NCBI GenBank assembly: GCA_019309945.1
Contig: JAFDFH010000236.1
Location: 1 to 5,879 of the forward strand
From: Deltaproteobacteria bacterium
Lineage (GTDB): Bacteria; Desulfobacterota; Desulfobacteria; Desulfobacterales; JAFDFH01
Direction: 5' to 3'
DNA length: 5,879 bases
This document shows, piece by piece, positions 1 through 5,535 of the stretch. The notes beneath the pieces are model-generated. The model was not told the origin of the DNA, ran no database searches, and saw only the letters and a program-made list of their open reading frames with translations. The position numbers and the translations under genes were made by a program. The first letter of the stretch is position 1. Each line of letters opens with the position of its first letter.

Positions 1-69
1 GTTCATAAACCGATACATGTTCGTACGTTTAATTCTTTCTTCAGATGGTTTCCATAACAGTTTGGCCAT
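1..69 (-). CDS. Acetoacetate-CoA ligase (acetoacetyl-CoA synthetase), N-terminal fragment
   Basis: Only the first 23 codons lie in the window; the gene continues past base 1. The peptide contains LLWKPSEERI followed by NMYRFM, which resembles the N-terminus of acetoacetyl-CoA synthetases of the adenylate-forming (ANL) superfamily. Those enzymes make acetoacetyl-CoA from acetoacetate, ATP and CoA in the cytoplasm. The ATG at 69-67 is supported by a near-perfect Shine-Dalgarno (AAGGAGG at 81-75, 5-base spacing). A degenerate repeat arm begins just upstream, so the native promoter is not obvious. The assignment rests on a short stretch recalled from the family and no catalytic motif is visible. 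The call as a real gene start is firmer than the product name. Confidence 0.72.
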   Translation of the reverse strand, partial: MAKLLWKPSEERIKRTNMYRFMN

Positions 70-74
70 GATAA

Positions 75-81
75 CCTCCTT
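75..81 (-). promoter_or_regulatory. Shine-Dalgarno of the acetoacetate-CoA ligase gene
   Basis: The minus strand reads AAGGAGG five bases before the ATG at 69. It is the strongest ribosome binding site in the window and fixes the start of the partial gene. Confidence 0.85.
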
Positions 82-83
82 AA

Positions 84-161
84 AGCCCTCAGACAGTTTC
101 CCGCTTTGAAAAAAATGACCGGATGGCGCAGCGGGCCTACCGAAACATATTGAGAAGTTAC
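84..161 (+). repeat. Single arm of the 5536-5820 repeat element
   Basis: Bases 106-161 match the reverse complement of 5543-5598 at about 52 of 56 positions, including TTGAAAAAAAT, CGGATGGCGCAGCGGG and TTGAGAAGTTAC. Bases 94-125 also match 5741-5772 in direct orientation with one difference (CAGTTTCCCGC against CAGTTGCCCGC, then the shared A-tract). This copy is therefore a mosaic of both arms of the distant palindrome. It lacks the terminal GAATTC found at both ends of that element. No second arm is visible nearby, so it looks like a solo or decayed copy lying just upstream of the acetoacetate-CoA ligase ribosome binding site. Confidence 0.85.
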
Positions 162-211
162 TTTTTGGGTTCCGGCTCGTCCGGGTTTGGAAATAATAAA
201 ATGATTTAAGA

Positions 212-328
212 TTGATGAACTCGTAAAAAGTCCGATTTAGACGGTTTTGTAAAAAGTTCAAATTTAAGGCGTGCAAATTTTGTAATCATGAGGCGTACTT
301 ATCGTACGTTGAATGATTGCGAAATTTT
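212..328. repeat. Partial palindromic repeat element
   Basis: The segment starts with TTGATGAACTCGTAAAAAGTC and contains a long imperfect inverted repeat with arms of roughly 24-30 bases. The apex is a perfect CGTAC-TTATC-GTACG hairpin (294-308). Around it ATCAT (285-289) pairs with ATGAT (313-317), and AAATTTTG pairs with CGAAATTT. Several mismatches would be G-U pairs in RNA. The left end resembles, from memory, the terminus of short repeats common in Desulfobacterales genomes. The matching right terminus (an inverted GACTTTTTACGAG-type end) is not found downstream, so the copy appears truncated. It is non-coding. Confidence 0.6.
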
Positions 329-446
329 AGCGTTTTATCCATCCAATAGTCAAGCATTGGACAAAAAAACGGTTCAGCAAACCTTTATCCCTTGCAAAAA
401 AGTCCGTCTTTCATATGTTCAGGGAACTCGACCCTACCGAACGAGA

Positions 447-475
447 CCTTTGCAAAACGGCACTTTTTGCAAAGG
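447..475. repeat. Perfect 11-bp inverted repeat (CCTTTGCAAAA)
   Basis: CCTTTGCAAAA (447-457) and TTTTGCAAAGG (465-475) are perfect inverted copies separated by 7 bases. Partial symmetry continues outward (AACGAGA on one side, TTTCCG on the other). No T-run follows directly on either strand, so this is not a standard intrinsic terminator. It may be the abutting ends of a lost insertion element or the tip of a small palindromic repeat; the sequence alone does not decide. Confidence 0.6.
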
Positions 476-601
476 TTTCCGAACATTTAGGGTTGCCTGT
501 AATGTATTGCTTGAAATTAGCCCCTGGGGCAGTTATGGTACGGTTCCGGGTTACGAATTGCGGGTTATATGATCCCGATGAATACCTCATCAGGCACTAA
601 A

Positions 602-746
602 TAGTGCCCATCCAGAAACGGTCTTTTTGCCCGATCTCTGCGATATGCTCAAAATTTTATCCTCGGAATATCAACTATATGCCTGCGGTAAAATTTTTCG
701 CAGGCCTTGGTCTCGAACAAAAATCCTCGTTTCTGGACGGACACTA
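602..746. repeat. Short inverted-repeat element, copy 1
   Basis: Terminal inverted repeats TAGTGCCCATCCAGAAACG (602-620) and CGTTTCTGGACGGACACTA (728-746) match at 17 of 19 positions. The interior carries a perfect hairpin GCCTGCG / CGCAGGC (681-687 and 699-705). The interior 634-721 aligns without gaps to 3882-3969 at about 65 of 88 positions by hand count, so this is a repeated family. CACTAAATA occurs at both edges (595-603 and 742-750), which could be a target duplication but overlaps the inverted repeat. There is no transposase, so it looks like a miniature non-autonomous element. Its right edge is 23 bases from the threonine aldolase start. Confidence 0.8.
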
Positions 747-757
747 AATAAAGTTGC

Positions 758-763
758 AGGGGA
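758..763 (+). promoter_or_regulatory. Shine-Dalgarno of the threonine aldolase gene
   Basis: AGGGGA lies six bases before the ATG at 770. It supports that start over downstream methionines and sits immediately right of the repeat element ending near 750. Confidence 0.65.
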
Positions 764-769
764 AAAAGT

Positions 770-1745
770 ATGCCGATAATTGACTTGCGATCTGACACAC
801 TCACAAAACCAACGTCAAGAATGCGCCGCGCTATGGCGGATGCTGAGGTTGGAGACGACGTGTTTGGGGAGGATCCGACGGTAAATTGTCTGGAGGAAAT
901 GGCCGCCGAGCGACTGGGCAAGGAGGCGGCATTGTTTGTTGCCAGTGGTACAATGGCCAATATCATCAGCCAGATGACTCATTGTGGCCGTGGGGACGAA
1001 ATGATACTGGGTGATCAGGCCCATATTCAATCAGCCCAATGGGACGCTGGCAATTCAAGACATTGAAGCGGCCATGCGGCCAGACAACATTCACTTTCCT
1101 CGAACACGATTGATTGTTTTGGAGAATACACACAACCGCTGCTACGGCAGTCCTCTAAGTGCTGCATACATGCAAGCTGTGGGAGACATCGCTCGCAGTA
1201 ACGGGCTGAAAATACATGTGGATGGCGCCCGGCTTTTCAATGCGGCGATCGCACTTGAAACCGAAGCACGGGACTTGGTCACTCAGGCGGATTCAGTTTC
1301 GTTTTGCCTGAGTAAGGGGCTGGCTGCTCCGGTGGGTTCGGTGGTATGTAGTACCCGGGATTTTATTTCTGAGGCCAGGAGAATTCGTAAAGTGTTGGGG
1401 GGAGGTATGCGGCAGGCCGGGATACTCGCAGCAGCAGGTATCGTTGCGCTTACAGAGATGGTTGATCGCCTGAAGGATGATCATTTGAACGCTCGAACCC
1501 TTGCGGAAGGTCTGGTTGAATTGAAGGGTATTGCAATTGATCCAGGTTTTGTGAAGACCAACCTTGTGTTTTTTGAAATTAGGCGCCCTGACATGACAGC
1601 GGAGGAACTGGCGTTACAACTCGGCAACTATGGCGTACGCTTGTTAGCCACGGGTCCGCGTCAATTGAGAGCCGTCACCCATTACCAGGTAACATCCGAA
1701 GACATTGAATATGCGTTAATCATGTTTCGCAAGGTTCTGGGGTAG
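770..1745 (+). pseudogene. Low-specificity L-threonine aldolase, broken by internal deletion
   Basis: The family is PLP-dependent (fold type I) and cleaves L-threonine or allo-threonine to glycine and acetaldehyde. The frame from ATG 770 gives IDLRSDTLTKP, GDDVFGEDPTVN, the ASGT phosphate-binding region (residues 58-61) and GDQAHI, with H85 corresponding to the PLP-stacking histidine of E. coli LtaE. After I86 (base 1027) homology jumps to another frame at 1029 (NQPNGTL). That frame continues through ENTHNRC, HVDGARLFNA, SFCLSKGL with the PLP lysine, GGGMRQAGILAAAG and RAVTHY to the TAG at 1743-1745. Against LtaE, 20 residues (the YLFEAGGAAVLG region) are missing. With one leftover base this means a deletion of about 59 bases, which also explains the frame change. 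The first frame runs into a stop at about 1064-1066. A GTG at 1011 opens the second frame without a ribosome binding site. Both halves are otherwise well conserved, so the break looks recent; an assembly error is less likely but possible. Confidence 0.9.
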
Positions 1746-1751
1746 TGTATG

Positions 1752-3002
1752 CTAGTGTTTGAAACTCCTTTGCCCGGTAAACACCATCGTGACATTTGCT
1801 GCGTTACAGGCCTCGACAGACTGGTAATCATTTTCCGACCCGCCCGGTTGAATCACCGATGCAATGCCTTCCCTTATTCCAACATCCACACCATCCCTGA
1901 AAGGAAAAAATGCGTCGCTGACCATGGTCGCGCCGGTTAGCCCCCCATTTGCGCGTGCCACCCGATCGTCAATCGCCTTTTTCTTTTCCGGATCTTTCAG
2001 CTCGTGATAGGGTATCGTATGTATTTCAAAGCAATATCGGTCCGCAAGCTTGCGGTACGCCTTATCCCTTGCAATTTCGGCTACACCGACGCGGTCTTGT
2101 TCGCCCGTACCGATACCGACCGTGACCTGATTTTTTACATAAATTACGGAATTTGACGTAATCCCGGACTCCACCAGCCACCCAAAGAGCAGATCATTAT
2201 ATTCCGCTTGAGTCGGTTCCCGGTTGATCCGGTATGTTTTGCCCTTATATTCGCATTCTGCGAGCATCAGATCGTTTTGTGACCGGGTAGAGGGAATAAA
2301 AGACCACTGCACAATAATTCCACCGTCTATCAAGCTTTTAAATTCCACATTTCTTTTACCCACAAATGTCTGAAGCCGGTTGATATTATCGATTCGAATA
2401 ACCCTGAGGTTCTTTTTTTGGGTGAGAATATCCATCACCCCGTGTTCAAAATCCGGTGCAACGATGACTTCGGCATATTGTCTACAAATAGCTTCGGCTG
2501 TGACTTTGTCGACCGGTTTGTTCACCGCGATGCAACCCCCAAAGGCAGCCACTCGATCGGCCATATAGGCTTTAATATAGGCCTTTTCCAGTGTATTCGC
2601 CCGGGCAACCCCGCAAGGGTTGTTATGTTTGACAATCACCACCGTTGGCTGATCCGAAAAATATCGAAGAATATTCAAGGCATTGTCCGTATCCGTCAGG
2701 TTGGTTTTTCCGGGATGCTTACCGGATTGTAAAAGCTCGATGTCTGAAGCCAGATACTGACCGGGCTGTATGGTTTGGGTTGCCCCCAGTATTAGGTTGC
2801 CGTTTATCAGCCGGTAAAGGGCCGCTTCTTGACCCGGGTTTTCCCCATATCTTAAACCCTTTCGAATATTATCAATCGTCCAGACAACTTTTTCATATAA
2901 AAGCGTCTGCCTTTGATCTTGATCGAAAAAGCTGATTTCCATTTCAGACGGAAAGTGGTCATCCATGATCGTTCGGTATATTTTCTTCAGATCGTCAGTC
3001 AT
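1752..3002 (-). CDS. purH: Phosphoribosylaminoimidazolecarboxamide (AICAR) formyltransferase, stand-alone PurH C-terminal domain
   Basis: This 416-residue cytoplasmic enzyme transfers a formyl group from 10-formyl-tetrahydrofolate to AICAR, giving FAICAR in the penultimate step of IMP synthesis. Visible signatures are RYGENPGQ (51-58, substrate-binding R-Y pair), the catalytic K125-H126 in VKHNNPCG, AAFGGCIAV (152-160), SNSV (283-286), GIGTGEQDR (296-304), SDAFFPFRDGVD (362-373) and the C-terminal TGQRSFKH. The IMP cyclohydrolase domain that normally precedes it in bifunctional PurH (about 520-590 residues) is absent and lies at 4839-5522. I chose ATG 3002 over the upstream in-frame ATG at 3023 because GGAG sits 7 bases before it and the methyltransferase stop (3006-3004) ends one base upstream. 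That spacing implies coupling. The stop is 6 bases from the convergent threonine aldolase stop. Confidence 0.95.
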   Translation of the reverse strand: MTDDLKKIYRTIMDDHFPSEMEISFFDQDQRQTLLYEKVVWTIDNIRKGLRYGENPGQEAALYRLINGNLILGATQTIQPGQYLASDIELLQSGKHPGKTNLTDTDNALNILRYFSDQPTVVIVKHNNPCGVARANTLEKAYIKAYMADRVAAFGGCIAVNKPVDKVTAEAICRQYAEVIVAPDFEHGVMDILTQKKNLRVIRIDNINRLQTFVGKRNVEFKSLIDGGIIVQWSFIPSTRSQNDLMLAECEYKGKTYRINREPTQAEYNDLLFGWLVESGITSNSVIYVKNQVTVGIGTGEQDRVGVAEIARDKAYRKLADRYCFEIHTIPYHELKDPEKKKAIDDRVARANGGLTGATMVSDAFFPFRDGVDVGIREGIASVIQPGGSENDYQSVEACNAANVTMVFTGQRSFKH

Positions 3003-3003
3003 T

Positions 3004-3831
3004 TTATTTCTCCAGGCGGGCAATCACCGCAATGCTGTGGCCGGAGTAAAACTTGGATAGCGGCCGTGCGAAAAGGCTGAGAAGCGGAATTTGTTTCAAG
3101 GCTTCCTTAACCACTTCGGAATGATAGTCCTTTTGCTTGGCTACATGGAAGTCGAACTTGCCGAGAAACCGATTTAAGGTCTGAGGTGTAAAATGATAGT
3201 AATGGTACGGCAGATCCCACCCGTTCCAATTTACTCCTTGTTTGCGGGCGTCGGTACCGAGGTAATTGGGGACGTCAACAACAAGAATGCCGTCCGGTTT
3301 CAGCCATGTCCGGGCTTTTAGGATCGTTTCCTGCGGATCCGGCATATGCTCGAGGGCGTGCATTAGCGTAATCACGTCAAAAGCCTGTTCCGGCAGATTC
3401 ACCTCGGCCGGCGCACCGACGGTTAGAGGCAGGTCAAGTTTTGTCCGCGCATGCGTCACCGCGGATTCAGAAAAATCGAGGCCGTGCACGTCATAGCCCG
3501 CCTCCCGACAGGCGGCCAAAAAGTAACCGTATCCACAGCCGATATCCAGAACCTTCCCGCTCCGTTTCATCCCGCGGAAAAATTTGATCCGGTGGGTTTC
3601 GAGGCCGAGCCGTTTTTTAAACTGCCGGGACCCTGGCGTTCCTCCCTCCATAAAGCGGTTATCGCAATATTTTTGGTCGTATAGTAACTTCAGTTCTTTC
3701 CTTGTGGGCCTCGGGTCGAGGACGCCGAGACCACAGGACATACAGCGGTACACCGACCAGGAATCCTTTTCTGTCAGAAGGGTCCTTTCCGCTTTTCCGC
3801 ACAGGATGCAATGAATCGGGGCGTTTTCCAT
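3004..3831 (-). CDS. Class I SAM-dependent methyltransferase with N-terminal zinc ribbon
   Basis: The protein has 275 residues. Residues 8-33 hold two CxxC pairs (C8-C11 and C30-C33) spaced like a zinc ribbon. The methyltransferase domain follows: motif I VLDIGCGYG (94-102), the acidic residue D119 in HGLDFSE after strand 2 (expected to bind the SAM ribose), and HALEHMPDP (158-166). A DVPNYLG stretch and a WDLPYHYYHFTP segment follow the core domain. This layout resembles methyltransferases of sugar, glycan or small-molecule tailoring clusters, but the substrate cannot be read from sequence. It is downstream of the acetyltransferase across a 432-base gap and stops one base before the AICAR formyltransferase start. 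The ATG at 3831 has no clear Shine-Dalgarno; a repeat element begins 17 bases upstream and may have replaced the native leader. Confidence 0.88.
   Translation of the reverse strand: MENAPIHCILCGKAERTLLTEKDSWSVYRCMSCGLGVLDPRPTRKELKLLYDQKYCDNRFMEGGTPGSRQFKKRLGLETHRIKFFRGMKRSGKVLDIGCGYGYFLAACREAGYDVHGLDFSESAVTHARTKLDLPLTVGAPAEVNLPEQAFDVITLMHALEHMPDPQETILKARTWLKPDGILVVDVPNYLGTDARKQGVNWNGWDLPYHYYHFTPQTLNRFLGKFDFHVAKQKDYHSEVVKEALKQIPLLSLFARPLSKFYSGHSIAVIARLEK
3010..3013 (-). promoter_or_regulatory. purH: Shine-Dalgarno that sets the AICAR formyltransferase start
   Basis: GGAG on the minus strand lies inside the last codons of the methyltransferase gene, 7 bases before ATG 3002. It favours that start and suggests translational coupling to the upstream gene. 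Confidence 0.7.
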
Positions 3832-3848
3832 TTTTCTATTCTAATATC

Positions 3849-3994
3849 CAGAGCCAACTTCAAAACGTCCCCTTTTGTCCAATCTCTGCGTCCGGCTCAA
3901 ATTTTAATCCTCGAAATACTCAATGTATTCCTGTGGTTAAAATTATCGCCTTCCTTGACCTTGAACAAACTGAAACGTTTTGAAACTGGCTTTA
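3849..3994. repeat. Short inverted-repeat element, copy 2
   Basis: The ends CAGAGCCAACTTCAAAACGT (3849-3868) and ACGTTTTGAAACTGGCTTTA (3975-3994) are inverted copies at 16 of 20 positions, with a perfect TTCAAAACGT / ACGTTTTGAA inner part. The core 3882-3969 aligns gap-free to 634-721 at about 65 of 88 positions. Shared blocks include ATCTCTGCG, GGTNAAAATT-like sequence and GAACAAA. The terminal repeats differ in sequence from those of copy 1 and the internal GCCTGCG hairpin has decayed, so the two copies are old or of different subfamilies. Seen along the minus-strand transcript it lies just before the methyltransferase start. Confidence 0.72.
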
Positions 3995-4015
3995 CTGTCC
4001 AATGTTTATTTAGCC

Positions 4016-4206
4016 GTAACTACTCAGGTGGATAGGCTGAAGGCTGAAGACTATTAGGAAAAAGCGCATTTTAAAGCCATGTTTTATGCAAGAATCAGAT
4101 ATTTCCGCCAAAGTACGGCAATCGTGATTTTCTGACCCCTTCAGCCATGCCAGAGGCATGCAAGCTTCAGTCTAAACAGCTTCAGCCTGACTACGTGAGT
4201 AGTTAC
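4016..4206. repeat. 191-bp MITE-like inverted-repeat element
   Basis: GTAACTACTCA (4016-4026) and TGAGTAGTTAC (4196-4206) are perfect 11-base terminal inverted repeats. Exactly 7 bases further in on each side are AGGCTGAAG (4034-4042) and CTTCAGCCT, also perfect inverses. GAAGACT and AGTCT continue the symmetry. A hairpin CATGCC-AGA-GGCATG lies inside at 4146-4160. ATTTAG occurs at 4008-4013 and directly after the right end at 4207-4212, possibly a target duplication but offset by two bases on the left. There is no open frame, so it is probably a miniature element mobilised by a transposase elsewhere. Confidence 0.8.
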
Positions 4207-4263
4207 ATTTAGTCCTGAAAAACCTTGTCCTCCGGGTCCGGATGCTTTACTCCGCTAACCCGT

Positions 4264-4842
4264 TTATCCGTCGGCCTTCACAAATCCAGCGACGTCTCCG
4301 CTGTTAAGTTTTGGAATATTCTCACGGATCTTTTGAATCGGCCAGTTCCACCATTGAATTTGAAGCAGCTTCGCGATGGTCTCATCATCGAACCGTTTCC
4401 GGACTAGCACGGCGGGATTTCCGACAACCACTGAATAGGGCGCCACATCTCGGGCTACAACGGAGCGGGCCCCCACAACGGCACCATCTCCAATACGTAC
4501 ACCCGACAGGATCATGACCCGATGTCCGATCCAAACGTCATTGCCGATGATTACATCCCCCCTGGTGGCATAATACCCGGAAATCGACCTAGCCTCGGGC
4601 CACTCGTCTATAAAGACTGGAAACGGATAGGTACTGACCCAATCGGTTCTGTGATTATCTCCGAGGAAAATCTCCACGTCCTCGCCCGCAATGGAACAGA
4701 ATTTTCCGATTTTCAATTTGGCCCCCTGCCAAATCGCGTAGACCTTGGGGGTGCCATAAGTATATTCTCCGATCTCGAAGTTTTCGGCTGTTAAAATATC
4801 CCGGGTGTAACGCTTCTTCTTTTTGATCCGGAGCTTCATCAT
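4264..4842 (-). CDS. CatB/Vat-type xenobiotic acyltransferase (left-handed beta-helix O-acetyltransferase)
   Basis: The 192-residue protein has the layout of the XAT branch of hexapeptide acetyltransferases, which use acetyl-CoA on hydroxyl acceptors and usually act as trimers. Hexapeptide-like turns are at 43-53 (LKIGKFCSIAG) and 96-145 (DVIIGNDVWIGH, VRIGDGAVVGARSVVARDVAP, VVVGNPA). The loop GDNHRTDWVSTYPF (61-74) carries H64, at the position of the catalytic histidine of CatB and Vat enzymes. The C-terminal WWNWP (164-168) is also typical. Family members acetylate chloramphenicol or streptogramins, but many act on sugars or metabolites, and resistance cannot be claimed. The start ATG (4842) overlaps the cyclohydrolase stop as ATGA, with AAGGA 6 bases upstream, indicating translational coupling. 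A second ATG follows directly and could also be used. Confidence 0.9.
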   Translation of the reverse strand: MMKLRIKKKKRYTRDILTAENFEIGEYTYGTPKVYAIWQGAKLKIGKFCSIAGEDVEIFLGDNHRTDWVSTYPFPVFIDEWPEARSISGYYATRGDVIIGNDVWIGHRVMILSGVRIGDGAVVGARSVVARDVAPYSVVVGNPAVLVRKRFDDETIAKLLQIQWWNWPIQKIRENIPKLNSGDVAGFVKADG

Positions 4843-5522
4843 TCGTTGTCCTTATAACAGTGTTTTACATCTTCGTAAGATGTGTCACCTAAAAAATCGG
4901 CAACCACCCGGTCGTATGCCGCGGTGTGTTCAAAGGCCTTCTGTGCCAGGCGGAAACGGAGTTTTAAGGAGATGAATCCATCATTTTTTTTCATCTCCGC
5001 TATTACGTGATCATAGTCATCCGGATCCACCACCGATGCAACTCGCAAATAATTCTTGGCAGCGGCTCGCACCATGCAAGGACCGCCAATGTCGATATTC
5101 CCCCGGGCCTGTTCGATACTAATATCTTTTTTTGAAATCGTTTCCTTAAAAGGATACAGGTTTACAATAACCATATCGATGGGTATGGAACCCGTTCGTT
5201 TTAAGTCCGTTTGGTGAGCATCATTGTAGGTCTCGGTCAGGAGACCGAGATATATCTTGAAGTCCAGCGTCTTTACAAGTCCGCCCTGGGTTTCCGGTTG
5301 ACCTGTAAAATCTGAAACCTGTGACAGGCAGGATTCGGCCGTTTTTCCGAGGATTTCCTTTATTCGGCTATATGTGCCGCCGGTTGATAGAAATTTTAAA
5401 TCAGGATTTATTTCAAGCAATCTTGGTATGAACCCTTCCAGGCCGCTTTTATCCGAAACGCTAAGGAGTAAATTCCTGACCTTAATTAGATCATCGATCT
5501 TTTCAACAATATTTATTCCCAT
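4839..5522 (-). CDS. purH: IMP cyclohydrolase, stand-alone PurH N-terminal domain
   Basis: The 227-residue cytoplasmic protein closes FAICAR to IMP, the last step of de novo purine synthesis. Signatures are SVSDKSGL (21-28), STGGT (46-50), VSDFTGQPE, VKTLDFK (83-89), VIVNLYPF (118-125) and IDIGGPCMVRAAAKN (143-157). By alignment from memory to vertebrate ATIC, the catalytic residues are kept: K84, N121, Y123, D144 and K156. The usual KTLHPKxHGG is replaced by KTLDFKIYLG, a variant I associate with split PurH of sulfate reducers. The protein ends soon after AAYDRVVADF, where the transformylase domain would begin in bifunctional PurH. That domain is at 1752-3002, two genes downstream. The ATG at 5522 lacks a recognisable Shine-Dalgarno; the palindromic element begins 13 bases upstream and may have separated the gene from its native leader. 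Confidence 0.93.
   Translation of the reverse strand: MGINIVEKIDDLIKVRNLLLSVSDKSGLEGFIPRLLEINPDLKFLSTGGTYSRIKEILGKTAESCLSQVSDFTGQPETQGGLVKTLDFKIYLGLLTETYNDAHQTDLKRTGSIPIDMVIVNLYPFKETISKKDISIEQARGNIDIGGPCMVRAAAKNYLRVASVVDPDDYDHVIAEMKKNDGFISLKLRFRLAQKAFEHTAAYDRVVADFLGDTSYEDVKHCYKDNE
4849..4853 (-). promoter_or_regulatory. Shine-Dalgarno of the acetyltransferase inside the cyclohydrolase end
   Basis: AAGGA on the minus strand is 6 bases before ATG 4842 and lies within the last codons of the cyclohydrolase gene. With the ATGA overlap it supports reinitiation-type coupling. Confidence 0.65.
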
Positions 5523-5535
5523 GGTATCGGTGAAA

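Larger units (their letters stand above)
162..601. other. Gene-free stretch with decayed repeat DNA
   Basis: No credible gene was found here. Two open frames (288-572 and 415-600) start without ribosome binding sites, overlap each other in different frames, run across repeat sequence and encode nothing recognisable. The stretch holds the partial palindromic element at 212-328 and the hairpin at 447-475. It also holds a short inverted repeat GCCCC-T-GGGGC at 520-530, and a near-palindrome GGCACTA-AA-TAGTGCC at 593-608 that runs into the next element. I infer that it is a zone of nested, degraded insertions between two divergent genes. Confidence 0.7.

Noticed and set aside
288..572. Plus-strand frame of 94 codons
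   Set aside because: It begins inside the palindromic element at 212-328 and overlaps the 415-600 frame. The composition looks like translated repeat DNA.
415..600. Plus-strand frame of 61 codons in the gene-free stretch
   Set aside because: There is no Shine-Dalgarno or recognisable domain, and it runs through the 447-475 hairpin and up to the next element. It is more likely chance.
649..966. Minus-strand frame of 105 codons ending in KFYRRHIVDIPRIKF
   Set aside because: It lies antisense to the conserved threonine aldolase N-terminus and its end is a translation of the repeat element at 602-746. It has no ribosome binding site.
1011..1745. GTG-started 244-codon frame as a separate functional protein
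   Set aside because: It has no ribosome binding site and lacks the N-terminal third of the aldolase fold, including the phosphate-binding SGT region. It is treated as the second half of a broken gene.
3940..3970. Possible promoter for the methyltransferase (TTGTTC and GATAAT on the minus strand)
   Set aside because: The spacing is about 15 bases, the -35 match is poor, and it lies inside a repeat element. It is too weak to list.
4215..4240. Possible terminator after the acetyltransferase (TCCGG/CCGGA with a T-run on the minus strand)
   Set aside because: The stem is only 5 pairs with a 2-base loop, and the T-run is separated from it by 8 bases.
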